The position numbers and the translations under genes were made by a program. A stretch of DNA of 64,000 nt. It comes from Candidatus Dietzia intestinipullorum (GTDB taxonomy: Bacteria > Actinomycetota > Actinomycetes > Mycobacteriales > Mycobacteriaceae). The stretch covers positions 62,001 to 126,000 of the forward strand of contig DWWP01000025.1 of assembly GCA_019119635.1 (NCBI GenBank), in the 5' to 3' direction. Positions 7,163 through 15,772 of the stretch are shown one piece after another. How positions within the stretch are numbered: position 1 is the stretch's first letter; every line of letters begins with the position of its first letter. The notes below the pieces were generated by a model. That model was not told the origin of the DNA and ran no database searches. It saw nothing but the letters and a program-made list of their open reading frames with translations.

Positions 7163-7801
7163 CTACCCGGACTGGCGCGGGATCTTGGAGAGCCCGCCCC
7201 AGCACAGTGCGACCGTGGTGGACACGGCGTCGGCGCGGGGGATCGGCCGGCCGGCGTCGAGCCAGTGCCCGGCGCTGACCCGGCTCGCGCCCACGAGGCC
7301 CACGGCGAGGAGCCGGGACCGGTGTACGTCGAGACCGGAGTCGCCCCGGACGAGGTCGTGGACGGCGTCGATGCAGCCGTTGGTCGCCCGTTCCAGTTCG
7401 AGACGCATGTCGTCGTCGCCGGGCTCGGAGGAGAAGACGAGCCGGAAGCCGCGGGAGTGCGAGTCGGCGAAGGCGAAGAAGGTGTCCACGGCCGCCTCGA
7501 CCCTGCGCCGGTTGTCCGACGTGGACTCGAGCGCGGTGCCGATCCTGTCGAGCAGCTCGTCCACGTGGTAACGCAGGACCTCGAGGTAGAGGTCACGCTT
7601 GGAGTCGAAGTGCTGGTAGAGGACGGGCTTGGAGACCCCGGCCGCGACGGCGATGCCGTCCATGCCGGCGGCGTGGAAGCCCTGGTCCACGAACACGGCA
7701 CCGGCGGCGTCGATGAGTTGCCGACGCCGGGCGCCGCGCGGCAGGCGGGTCGCCCGCACGCGCACGGGGTCCGCCGTGGGCGGTCCATCGGGCCGTGCCA
7801 T
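7163..7801 (-). CDS. TetR-family transcriptional regulator (Rv3208-like)
   Basis: A 212-residue regulator. The N-terminal helix-turn-helix reads RRRQLIDAAGAVFVDQGFHAAGMDGIAVAAGVSKPVLYQHFDSKRDLYLEVL (about residues 23-75). The remaining C-terminal domain is all helical and would bind an unknown ligand. The ATG at 7801 has GAGGAG at good spacing. It is divergent from the DUF3152 gene and convergent with the TB9.4-like gene. No operator could be assigned. Confidence 0.88.
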   Translation of the reverse strand: MARPDGPPTADPVRVRATRLPRGARRRQLIDAAGAVFVDQGFHAAGMDGIAVAAGVSKPVLYQHFDSKRDLYLEVLRYHVDELLDRIGTALESTSDNRRRVEAAVDTFFAFADSHSRGFRLVFSSEPGDDDMRLELERATNGCIDAVHDLVRGDSGLDVHRSRLLAVGLVGASRVSAGHWLDAGRPIPRADAVSTTVALCWGGLSKIPRQSG

Positions 7802-7944
7802 CGTCGACTCCTCTCGTCCCGGGCGGATCCGGGCACCTCCGGGCCAGACGGACATTACCCGTACCGGCGGAGTGCCGATCCAGGCGACCACACCGCATGT
7901 GGAATCCTGGAGTCCTCGAATCGAGCGGACGCGGAGGTACGCGG

Positions 7945-9048
7945 ATGAGTGACGGTCGTCGCCGGACACCGGACGGTGTCGACGGCGAGCGCTCCGTGCG
8001 CGGTGGCGGCCGGGGTGACCGGGAGTCGCAGCGGGCGCCGGCCCGGGCGGACGACCGGGCCCCCCGGCGGGCCGACGGCCGCGAGGACCGGCGCCAGCCC
8101 TACTACCCGCCCCGGGCGGAGCCGCTGCGCGCGCCGTGGGACCCGGCGGAGTCGACGCCGGGCCGCCGCCGGTCCGTCCCCGGCGCGCGGGACCACCTGC
8201 CCAGGCAGTCCGCGCTCGGCAGGTTCTTCACCACCTGGGGGTGGCGCGCGTATGCGATCCCCGTCCTGGTGGTCCTGACGGCCCTGGTCATCGCGGACGC
8301 GGTGGCCGACCCGGGGGAGCCGGGACCCGGCGCGGAACCCGACCCCGGCGAGACGCCTGTCGTCATCGGCGGCCCGTCGTCGGGGCCGGTGCCGGAGACC
8401 GGGGAGCTACCCGAGGGCGGCGACTTCGTGGAGGCCGGGACGGGGGAGTTCCGGACCGTGGCCGGGACGACCGATCTCGTCGGCGAGCCCACCGCCGAGC
8501 TCTTCACCTACACGGTCGACATCGAGGACGGCGTCGACACGGTCGAGTTCGGCGGGGACGCCGCCGTGGCGCGGATGGTCGACGCGACCCTGTCCAACCC
8601 CAAGAGCTGGACGGGCGACGGCGCCGTGGCGTTCCAGCGGGACGACGGTCAGGACCCCGACTTCCGGGTCTCGCTCACCAGTCCCATGACGGTCCGGGAG
8701 CACTGCGGGTACGACATCGAGCTGGAGTCGAGTTGCTACAACTCCGCCACCGGCCGCGTCTACCTCAACCTGGCACGGTGGGTCCGCGGCGCGCGGCCGT
8801 TCCAGGGCGACATCGGCTCGTACCGCCAATACCTGGTCAACCACGAGGTGGGGCACGCGGTCGGCTACCCGGACCACGAACCGTGCCCGGAGGACGGTGC
8901 GCTGGCGCCGATCATGATGCAGCAGACCTTCGGGGTGGACAACGGCGACATCTTCAGCCTCGACCCGGAGGGCGTGGTCCCGGACAACGACGACACCTGC
9001 CGGTACAACGCGTGGCCGTACCCGGACGGCCCGCCGGAGCAGCAGTGA
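7945..9048 (+). CDS. DUF3152 membrane-anchored zinc-metallopeptidase-like protein
   Basis: A 367-residue protein with about 90 charged, arginine-rich cytoplasmic residues, one transmembrane helix (AYAIPVLVVLTALVIADAV, about residues 105-123), and an extracytoplasmic DUF3152 domain. That domain contains HEVGHAVGYPDHEPC, a metzincin-like zinc signature HExxHxxGxxxH, and paired cysteines. The zinc motif suggests a protease, but no substrate is known. The GTG of moeZ overlaps its stop by four bases, so the two are translationally coupled. ATG 7945 has GGAGG about 7 bases upstream. Confidence 0.8.
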   Translation: MSDGRRRTPDGVDGERSVRGGGRGDRESQRAPARADDRAPRRADGREDRRQPYYPPRAEPLRAPWDPAESTPGRRRSVPGARDHLPRQSALGRFFTTWGWRAYAIPVLVVLTALVIADAVADPGEPGPGAEPDPGETPVVIGGPSSGPVPETGELPEGGDFVEAGTGEFRTVAGTTDLVGEPTAELFTYTVDIEDGVDTVEFGGDAAVARMVDATLSNPKSWTGDGAVAFQRDDGQDPDFRVSLTSPMTVREHCGYDIELESSCYNSATGRVYLNLARWVRGARPFQGDIGSYRQYLVNHEVGHAVGYPDHEPCPEDGALAPIMMQQTFGVDNGDIFSLDPEGVVPDNDDTCRYNAWPYPDGPPEQQ

Positions 9049-10295
9049 CCCCCGCGAGCCGCGACACCGACCACCGTGACGCCGACCGCCGAGGCGTCCC
9101 GCCGCTGGTGGAGCCGGTCGCCGGGCTGTCCGCCGAGGAGCGGTCCCTCTACTCGCGCCACCTGCTGCTCGACGCGGTGGGCGACGAGGGGCAGCGGCGC
9201 CTGCGCGCCGCGTCGATACTCGTCGTGGGCGCGGGCGGCCTGGGCGCGCCGATCCTGATGTACCTCGCCGCGGCGGGCGTCGGTCGGATCACGGTGGTCG
9301 ACGACGACGACGTGGACACCGGCAATCTGCACCGGCAGGTCATCCACTCGGTGGGCACCGTCGGCCGTCCCAAGGTGGAGTCGGCGCGCGACCGGCTGGC
9401 CGAGCTCGCCCCGGGGGTGGAGGTCGAGGCGCTCCGGATCCGCCTGGACCCGCTCAACATGACCGGCGTCCTCGACGGACACCACCTCGTGCTGGACGGA
9501 AGCGACAACTTCGCCACCCGGTACCTCGTCTCCGACGCCTGCGAGATCGCGGGGATCCCGCTGATCTGGGGGACCATCGACCGCTTCCGCGCCCAGCTCG
9601 CCGTCTTCTGGTCCCGGCCCCCCGCCCCCGCCGAGGCCGTCACGTTGCGTGACCTGTACCCGGCCCCCCCGCCCGCCGGTTCCGTACCGAGTTGCGCGGA
9701 GGCCGGGGTCGTGGGCGCGCTCTGCGGGACCGTCGGCTCGATGATGGCCATGGAGGCCGTCAAACTGATCACCGGCTCGGGGCGATCCCTGTTGGGCCGG
9801 CTGGTCCTCATGGACCTGCTGGAGTCCACACACCGGACCGTCACCGTCCGTCCCGACCCGTCCCGTAGCCCGGTGACCGCGCTGCCGGAGGGCGCCGGCG
9901 ACGACTCGTGTGAGGTCCCCGCGGCCGCCGGAGAGCAGGCGCCGACGGTCACGGCGGCGGCGTTGGCCTCCGAGCTCGACCGGTCCGGGGCCACGGGTGG
10001 TGCGGCCGCGCCGGTCCTCGTGGACGTCCGGGGCGCCGGCGAGCGGTCGATCGCCTCGATCGAACCGTCGGTCTGGGTTCCGCTGGACACGCTCGCCGAC
10101 GATGCGGCCGACCCCACGGGGGTGCTCGGACGTGCGGCGGCGACCGGGCCGCTCGTCGTCTACTGCAAATCGGGGGTGCGGTCGGCCCGGGCCGCGTCCA
10201 CGCTCCTGGGGTCGGGCTTCGACGGCGTGCGTTCCCTCGAGGGCGGCATCGAGGCGTGGACCCGCGACGTCGATCCCTCCCTTCCGGGGTATTGA
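9045..10295 (+). CDS. moeZ: Adenylyltransferase/sulfurtransferase MoeZ (MoeB-rhodanese fusion)
   Basis: A 416-residue two-domain protein. The N-terminal E1/ThiF-like domain has the nucleotide-binding loop VVGAGGLGAP, the DDDDVDTGNLHRQ segment and the catalytic-type SCAEAGVVG loop. The C-terminal rhodanese domain has the persulfide-carrying cysteine in YCKSGVRSARAA. In mycobacteria MoeZ adenylates ubiquitin-like sulfur carriers (MoaD2, CysO) and transfers sulfur to them, serving molybdopterin and mycothiol-linked cysteine synthesis. The active-site rhodanese cysteine is present, so it should be a full MoeZ, not a rhodanese-dead MoeB. It starts within the stop of the DUF3152 gene. Confidence 0.93.
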   Translation: MTPASRDTDHRDADRRGVPPLVEPVAGLSAEERSLYSRHLLLDAVGDEGQRRLRAASILVVGAGGLGAPILMYLAAAGVGRITVVDDDDVDTGNLHRQVIHSVGTVGRPKVESARDRLAELAPGVEVEALRIRLDPLNMTGVLDGHHLVLDGSDNFATRYLVSDACEIAGIPLIWGTIDRFRAQLAVFWSRPPAPAEAVTLRDLYPAPPPAGSVPSCAEAGVVGALCGTVGSMMAMEAVKLITGSGRSLLGRLVLMDLLESTHRTVTVRPDPSRSPVTALPEGAGDDSCEVPAAAGEQAPTVTAAALASELDRSGATGGAAAPVLVDVRGAGERSIASIEPSVWVPLDTLADDAADPTGVLGRAAATGPLVVYCKSGVRSARAASTLLGSGFDGVRSLEGGIEAWTRDVDPSLPGY

Positions 10296-10321
10296 CCGAT
10301 GCGATGGGTACGGTGGTCCGC

Positions 10322-11230
10322 GTGAACCAGGCGACGGCTCCCGACCACGTCCGTGGTGCGTTCGGCGTGTCCGACGGCCCCGCGGTCCCGGTCGTCGCCG
10401 GGTCCGGCACGGGGTGGTTCGTCGAGGATGCCGGCAGCACCGGAGTGGTGCTCCGGCCCGTCAGCGACACCGGGCTGGCCAATTGGTCAGCCCGGGTCCG
10501 CGAACAGTTGGACGTCACCGGACTGCGGGTGGCGCAGCCCCTCCGGTCCCGGGACGGCCGGCACGTCGTCAGCGGCTGGCGCGCCGACCACGCCCTCTCC
10601 GGCAGGCCGGAGGCCCGGGCCGACGAGACGATCGCCTGGTCGGCTCGCCTCAACGAGGCCCTGGCGGCCGTCGAGCGGCCGCGGATCGTGCGTCGTCCCG
10701 CCGCGCGGCCGTGGTCGGGTACCGATCTGTTCGCCTGTGCCGAGGCGGCGTCGTGGGACGGGGACCCCGAGGTGGACCTCGCGCCGGGGATGGAGGACCG
10801 GGGGACCCCGTTCGCCACCCACCGGGCCGCCGCGCTGCTCGGGGCCACCGGCCTCATCCGGCTCCGCGGGCCGGTCGGCGCCCGGGCCGGAGGCGGCATC
10901 GTGCACGGTGATCTCGCCCGCGGACTGCTCTTCGACTCCGGCTCCGAACCCGCGTTGACCGAAGTGGTCCCGTACGCGCGGCCCGCATCCTGGTCGGCCG
11001 CGGTCGTCGCGGTCGACCATCTCTCGTGGGGCACGGTCGACCCCGGCGTCCTGGGCCGCTGGGCGCACCTCGACGACTGGCCGCAGATGGTGCTCCGCGC
11101 GGCGGTCTTCCGGCTCGCGGTGCACGCGCTGCACCCCGGGTCGCGGCCGGCCGCCATGGACGGGCTGCAGACCATGGCCCGCGCCGTCGAGGAGTACGTC
11201 GGGGACACGGAAGCCCCTCCGGCCCGATGA
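10322..11230 (+). CDS. TIGR02569 family actinobacterial protein of unknown function
   Basis: A 302-residue soluble protein that fits the actinobacteria-specific TIGR02569 family, found next to moeZ and adnAB in many genomes. Visible features include DHVRGAFGVSDG at the start, RVAQPLRSRDGRHVVSGWRADH and GGIVHGDLARGLLFD. The last resembles the HGDL catalytic loop of aminoglycoside-phosphotransferase-like kinases, so a kinase-like fold is plausible. GTG 10322 is preferred because the family typically begins just before this segment; ATG 10304 is an alternative. It follows moeZ closely and overlaps the next gene by ATGA. Confidence 0.7.
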   Translation: MNQATAPDHVRGAFGVSDGPAVPVVAGSGTGWFVEDAGSTGVVLRPVSDTGLANWSARVREQLDVTGLRVAQPLRSRDGRHVVSGWRADHALSGRPEARADETIAWSARLNEALAAVERPRIVRRPAARPWSGTDLFACAEAASWDGDPEVDLAPGMEDRGTPFATHRAAALLGATGLIRLRGPVGARAGGGIVHGDLARGLLFDSGSEPALTEVVPYARPASWSAAVVAVDHLSWGTVDPGVLGRWAHLDDWPQMVLRAAVFRLAVHALHPGSRPAAMDGLQTMARAVEEYVGDTEAPPAR

Positions 11231-12441
11231 CCGCCCGCACTCCGGGCGCCGGCTCCCGGGCGGGGGGCCCGGCGGTCCCCCTCATCGCACTGGCCGGCGT
11301 GGTCCTGGTCTCGCTCAACCTCCGCACCGCCGTCACCTCGATCAGTCCGTTGCTCGGGGAGATCGACGCCGAGCTCGGCCTCGGCCCGGGCGGCATGAGC
11401 ATGCTCGGGATGATCCCCACGGCGATGTTCGCCCTGTGGGGCGTCCTCACCCCGCTCGTGCTGCGGCGGTACGGACTCGAGACCGTGACCGTGATCGCGA
11501 TGATCGCCGCCGCGGCCGGGCAGGTGCTGCGTGCCTTCGCCCCGGACCCGTGGACGATGGGCGTCGGCTCCCTCATCGCCCTGGCCGGGATGGGCGTCGG
11601 GAACGTTGTGGCGCCACCGCTGGTCAAGAAGTATTTCCCGCGACACGTCCCCGCGATGAGCATGGCCTACATCACCGGCCTGCAGATCGGGACCGTGGTG
11701 CCCGCCCTCGTCGCGGTCCCCGTGTCCGAGTCCTCCGGATGGCGGGTGTCGATCGGCTGGTGGGCGGCCCTGGCGGTGGTGGCGGCGATCCCGTGGGTCG
11801 TGGAGGCGATCCGGCACGGCTCCGCACCCGTGAACCCGGCGGCGGCGACCGCCGGCGAGCGCATCCGGCCGTGGCGCTCGCCCGTGGGGGTCGCACTGGC
11901 GCTGTTCTTCGGCACCAACTCGCTGGGCACCTACGCGTTCTTCACCTGGCTCCCCGCGGTCGCCGAGTCGATCGGGATGACCCGGGCCGAAGGCGGCCTG
12001 GCACTGGCCGTGTACTCGGCGGTCGGGCTGGTCGGGGCCCTGGTGGTGCCGTGGATCGCCGGACGCGTCGAGGACCCGTATTTCGTCGTCATCCTCTCCG
12101 TCCTGGCCTACTTCATCGGTTTCGCCGGGCTGCTCTGGGCGCCCGGCGTCGCGCCCTGGGTGTGGATCGTCCTGCTCGGGCTCGGGCCGAGCACCTTCCC
12201 GCTCTGCCTGACGCTCATAAACCTGCGCACCCGGACCGCGGCGGGCTCGGCCGCGTTGTCGGGCTTCTCCCAGGGGGTCGGCTACACGGCGGCGAGCCTG
12301 GGTCCCGCCGTCTTCGGCATGCTCTTCACCGGCCCCGGACTCGGTGCGGGACTGGCCTTCCTCACCGTCGTGCTGATCGTGATGGCGGTCGTGGCGCGGA
12401 CCGCGTGCCGACCGCTGATGCTCGAGGACACCCTGCGGTGA
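11227..12441 (+). CDS. MFS transporter, CynX/NimT family
   Basis: A 404-residue integral membrane protein with about 12 hydrophobic helices. It includes the family-typical NLRTAVTSISPLLGEI in helix 1 and a SGFSQGVGYTAASLGPAVFG segment in the later half. CynX-type transporters move cyanate, nitroimidazole-like or other small organic anions; the substrate here cannot be told. ATG 11227 overlaps the stop of the upstream gene (ATGA). Its position between the TIGR02569 gene and adnAB looks like an insertion relative to the M. tuberculosis order. Confidence 0.82.
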   Translation: MTARTPGAGSRAGGPAVPLIALAGVVLVSLNLRTAVTSISPLLGEIDAELGLGPGGMSMLGMIPTAMFALWGVLTPLVLRRYGLETVTVIAMIAAAAGQVLRAFAPDPWTMGVGSLIALAGMGVGNVVAPPLVKKYFPRHVPAMSMAYITGLQIGTVVPALVAVPVSESSGWRVSIGWWAALAVVAAIPWVVEAIRHGSAPVNPAAATAGERIRPWRSPVGVALALFFGTNSLGTYAFFTWLPAVAESIGMTRAEGGLALAVYSAVGLVGALVVPWIAGRVEDPYFVVILSVLAYFIGFAGLLWAPGVAPWVWIVLLGLGPSTFPLCLTLINLRTRTAAGSAALSGFSQGVGYTAASLGPAVFGMLFTGPGLGAGLAFLTVVLIVMAVVARTACRPLMLEDTLR

Positions 12442-12487
12442 CGCGCCGGCCTGCGGCACTGTCTCAGGCGTGTGGTCTGATCGGGCC

Positions 12488-15400
12488 GTGACACAGACCC
12501 CACGGCCGGACCACATCCCCGGGCCCCGCACCGCAGCCGCACGTGCCGGCGCACGCGTGTGGCCCGGGGAGCTTGACGGGCTCCTGGACCGGGACTGGAC
12601 CCCGGCTGCCGGCGGCGGCACCGGGCCGGGGGAGCGGGACCGCTGGGTCGTGCGCGGGGGCCCGGGCAGCGGCAAGACCGCCCTGCTGGTGGACGTCGTG
12701 CGGTCCGCCGTGACCGGTGGGGCGGGGCTGGACGGCGTGCTGGTCCTCACCGCCTCCGCGACGGCGGGTGCGGCCCTGCTCGAGGACGTCACGGCCGGGC
12801 TCGGCCCCGAGTACGTCGTGGGGACCGACGCGCCGGTGCGGACCGTCCACTCCCTGGCACACGCGGTCCTGCGACTGGCGGCCGCACGCGCCGACGCCCC
12901 GCCCCCGCGCCTGCGGACGGGGGCCGAGCACGACGCGGTGATCCGCGAGACCCTCCTCGGCGAGGCGGCCGACGGCGCCCCCGACTGGCCGGAGCGACTG
13001 CGGCCCGCCCTGTCCACGGTGGGATTCGCCCGCGAGCTGCGCGACCTGCTGCTGCGGTCACTCGAACGGGGGATCGGCCCCCGTGGACTCGCGCGGCTCG
13101 GGCAGTCCGCGGGGCGGCCCGCGTGGGAGGCGTCGGCAGGGTTCTTCCGTCGGCACGAGGAGCAGATGGCGCTGCGTTCCGGGTTGCGCGGCGGAGAATC
13201 CGGCATCCCGGAGGCGCTCAATGCGGCCGAACTCGTGGGTGCGGCGCTGGACGCACTGGGCGCCGACCCGGGGCTGCGCGAGGTGTTCCGGTCGCGTCGT
13301 CTCGTCGCGGTCGACGACGCCCACCACCTCGACCCGCTCGCGGCCGAGTTCGTCGCCGCGATCGGCGGCGGTGCGGACGTGTTGGTCGTGGTGGAGGACG
13401 GGGACCAGTCGGTCTTCCGGTTCCGGGGCGCGGACGGCGGGCTCGCCCGCGCCGTCGTCGACCAGGGTGGCCGGCAGGTCGACCTGCGGGCGGGGCATCG
13501 CATGAGTCCTCCGATCGCGGCCGTCGCCGCGCGGATCGCCTCGAGACTCCCCGGGGGCCCGGCACACCGCCCGCGGCAGCCGGGGCCGGACGGCGGACCC
13601 GGCGACGAGGGCTCCGTGGCGGTCACCGTCGAACGCTCCGCGGCGGCCGAGGCCGCCGTGGTGGCGAACTTCCTGCGCCGGCGCCACGTTCTCGACGGTG
13701 TCGACTACGGGGAGATGGCGGTGGTCAGCCGCTCGCTGCCGCGGGTGGCCGACGCGCTCCTGCCGGCACTCGACGCCGCCGGGGTCCCCGTGGTGGACGC
13801 GGGCGCCGAGTTGCCCCCGGCGCACGACCCAGTGGTGGCGGCGCTGCTCCTGTTGCTGCACACCGCGCTCGAGGGCGGGCGGGGCACGGACACCGAGGCC
13901 ACACTCCGCTTGCTCTCCGGACCGATCGGGAGGGCCGATCCGGTCGCCATGCGTCGGTTGCGGCGCGGACTACGCCGGTCCGGGATCGGCGGGGGCGTGC
14001 CGAGCGCGGAGGTCCTGCGCAGCCTGGTGCTCGCGGACGAGGAGCCGTCGGACACCGGGCTCACCGCAGTCGAGCTCGCACCGGTCACCCGGGTGAGGCA
14101 CGCCCGCGACGCCGTCCTCACCGCGCTCCGCGACGGCGGGACGACGGAGGAGGTGCTGTGGGCGGCGTGGTCCGCCTCGCGCCTCGAGCGCCGCCTGGTC
14201 CGCCAGGCGGTGGCCGCCGACCCCTGGGCGCGCTCGGCGGACCGGTCGCTCGATGCCGTGGTCTCGTTGTTCGGCCACGCGGCGGACTACGTCGACCGCG
14301 TCCCCGGGGGGTCGGTCGCGCTGTTCTGCGACATGGTCTCGGGCGAGGACCTGCCCGCACCCCGGCGGGCGGACACCCGGGCCCGCGGTGGTGCCGTGAC
14401 CGTGCTGTCCGCCCACGCGGCGGTGGGCCGGCAGTGGCGGGCCGTGGCGGTGTGCGGCGTCCAGGACGGTCTGTGGCCCACGCCCCGCCGTCGCTCGGGG
14501 CTGCTGGGGGTGGACGAGCTCGTGGACGTCACGGAGATCTCCGCGGTGGGCACCACCCCGACGGAGGCGGAACTCGCGGCCTCCTCGGCGGCGGCCCGGG
14601 CGGCCGAGGAGCGACGCCTGTTCTATGTCGCCTGCTCCCGGGCTGCCGAACACCTGCTGGTCACCGCGGTGGAATCGCCCGATGAGGGGGACGTCGCGGC
14701 CTCGCGGTACCTCGACGAGATCGCCGACCTGGCCACCCGATCCGCGGAGACCGGGGCGGGGCACCGGGGCGCGGGGGCCGGGCGGCTCATGCCGTCGGTG
14801 TTCACGCTGGGACACCTCGCCGTCGAGCTGCGCGCAGCCCTGCTCGACCCCGGCACGGAACCCGCGGACGCCGCGCACGCCGCCGGACTGCTCGCCGGAC
14901 TGCGTGAGGCGGGCGTCCCGGAGGCAGACCCCGACACCTGGTACGGGGCGCACGAGCCGTCCACCGACGCCCCGCCGTTCCCGGCGACGCCGGGGGAGCC
15001 GAAGGCCGTTCTCTCCCCGTCGGGTTTCGGGGCGCTCGAGGAGTGCGCGTTGCGGTGGTTCCTGCAGAAGGCGCGCGGGGACCCGGCCGACGCGGGATCG
15101 ACGGCCGCGCTCCTGCGGGGCTCCGCCGTCCACGCGTTGGCCCAGGCCGTCGAGGGCGGGGTGCACGAGGACGCGATCCGGGCGGCCGTGGCGTCCCGTG
15201 CCGAGGCGCTCACCCTCGCCCGCGGGTGGTTCGCCCGGCGGGGAGCCGAGTCGATGGTCGGGATGGCCGAGTCCTTCCGGCGCTGGCGCTCGGCCACCCG
15301 GGACACCTACACGACCGCCGGCGTGGAGACGCCGTTCCGACTCGATGTGCCCGGCGACGTGCGGGTGAGGGGGAGGATCGACCGACTCGAGGCGACGCGG

Positions 15401-15772
15401 GAGGACACGGTGATCGCGGTCGACGTCAAGACCGCGGCCACCGCGGTGAGCAAGGCAACCGCGCAGGACCACCCGCAACTCGCCCTGTACCAGCTGGCTG
15501 TGGGATCCGGTGCGGTCGAGCCGGCGGCGGACCGCGGGCCAGGCGGGGGGCTGCTGCTCTATCTCGGGGGACGGGAGGGCAGGCTCCCGGTCGAGCGCGA
15601 GCAGGACCCGGTGGGCCCGGAGTCCGCCCGGGACCTGGAGGAGCGTGTGCGGGTGGCGGGGGAGTCCACGCTCGGCCCGGCGTACCGTGCCCGGGTGGGC
15701 GAGTGGTGCGTGCACTGCGAGGTGCGGTCGAGCTGCCCCGCCCAGCCCGAGGGGCGGCAGGTGACCGGATGA
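12488..15772 (+). CDS. adnA: AdnA subunit of the AdnAB helicase-nuclease
   Basis: A protein of 1,094 residues that resects double-strand breaks together with AdnB. An N-terminal UvrD-like motor carries GGPGSGKTA (motif I), VDDAHHLD in place of canonical DExx (II), GDQSVFRFRG (III) and RRLFYVACSRA (VI). Motif V lacks the usual HxxKGLEW. The C-terminal RecB-type nuclease has VIAVDVKTAA (catalytic Asp and Lys) and QLALYQLAV. Cysteines in EECALRWFL plus CVHCEVRSSC match an iron-sulfur staple. The degenerate ATPase motifs agree with AdnA being the weaker motor. GTG 12488 is favoured, GTG 12470 possible. The adnB start overlaps its stop. Confidence 0.92.
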   Translation: MTQTPRPDHIPGPRTAAARAGARVWPGELDGLLDRDWTPAAGGGTGPGERDRWVVRGGPGSGKTALLVDVVRSAVTGGAGLDGVLVLTASATAGAALLEDVTAGLGPEYVVGTDAPVRTVHSLAHAVLRLAAARADAPPPRLRTGAEHDAVIRETLLGEAADGAPDWPERLRPALSTVGFARELRDLLLRSLERGIGPRGLARLGQSAGRPAWEASAGFFRRHEEQMALRSGLRGGESGIPEALNAAELVGAALDALGADPGLREVFRSRRLVAVDDAHHLDPLAAEFVAAIGGGADVLVVVEDGDQSVFRFRGADGGLARAVVDQGGRQVDLRAGHRMSPPIAAVAARIASRLPGGPAHRPRQPGPDGGPGDEGSVAVTVERSAAAEAAVVANFLRRRHVLDGVDYGEMAVVSRSLPRVADALLPALDAAGVPVVDAGAELPPAHDPVVAALLLLLHTALEGGRGTDTEATLRLLSGPIGRADPVAMRRLRRGLRRSGIGGGVPSAEVLRSLVLADEEPSDTGLTAVELAPVTRVRHARDAVLTALRDGGTTEEVLWAAWSASRLERRLVRQAVAADPWARSADRSLDAVVSLFGHAADYVDRVPGGSVALFCDMVSGEDLPAPRRADTRARGGAVTVLSAHAAVGRQWRAVAVCGVQDGLWPTPRRRSGLLGVDELVDVTEISAVGTTPTEAELAASSAAARAAEERRLFYVACSRAAEHLLVTAVESPDEGDVAASRYLDEIADLATRSAETGAGHRGAGAGRLMPSVFTLGHLAVELRAALLDPGTEPADAAHAAGLLAGLREAGVPEADPDTWYGAHEPSTDAPPFPATPGEPKAVLSPSGFGALEECALRWFLQKARGDPADAGSTAALLRGSAVHALAQAVEGGVHEDAIRAAVASRAEALTLARGWFARRGAESMVGMAESFRRWRSATRDTYTTAGVETPFRLDVPGDVRVRGRIDRLEATREDTVIAVDVKTAATAVSKATAQDHPQLALYQLAVGSGAVEPAADRGPGGGLLLYLGGREGRLPVEREQDPVGPESARDLEERVRVAGESTLGPAYRARVGEWCVHCEVRSSCPAQPEGRQVTG

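Noticed and set aside
9949..13626. A 1,225-codon open frame on the minus strand
   Set aside because: It runs antisense to moeZ, the TIGR02569 gene, the MFS gene and adnA, all with clear homology. Its translation is low-complexity Arg/Pro/Ser, typical of G+C-rich shadows.
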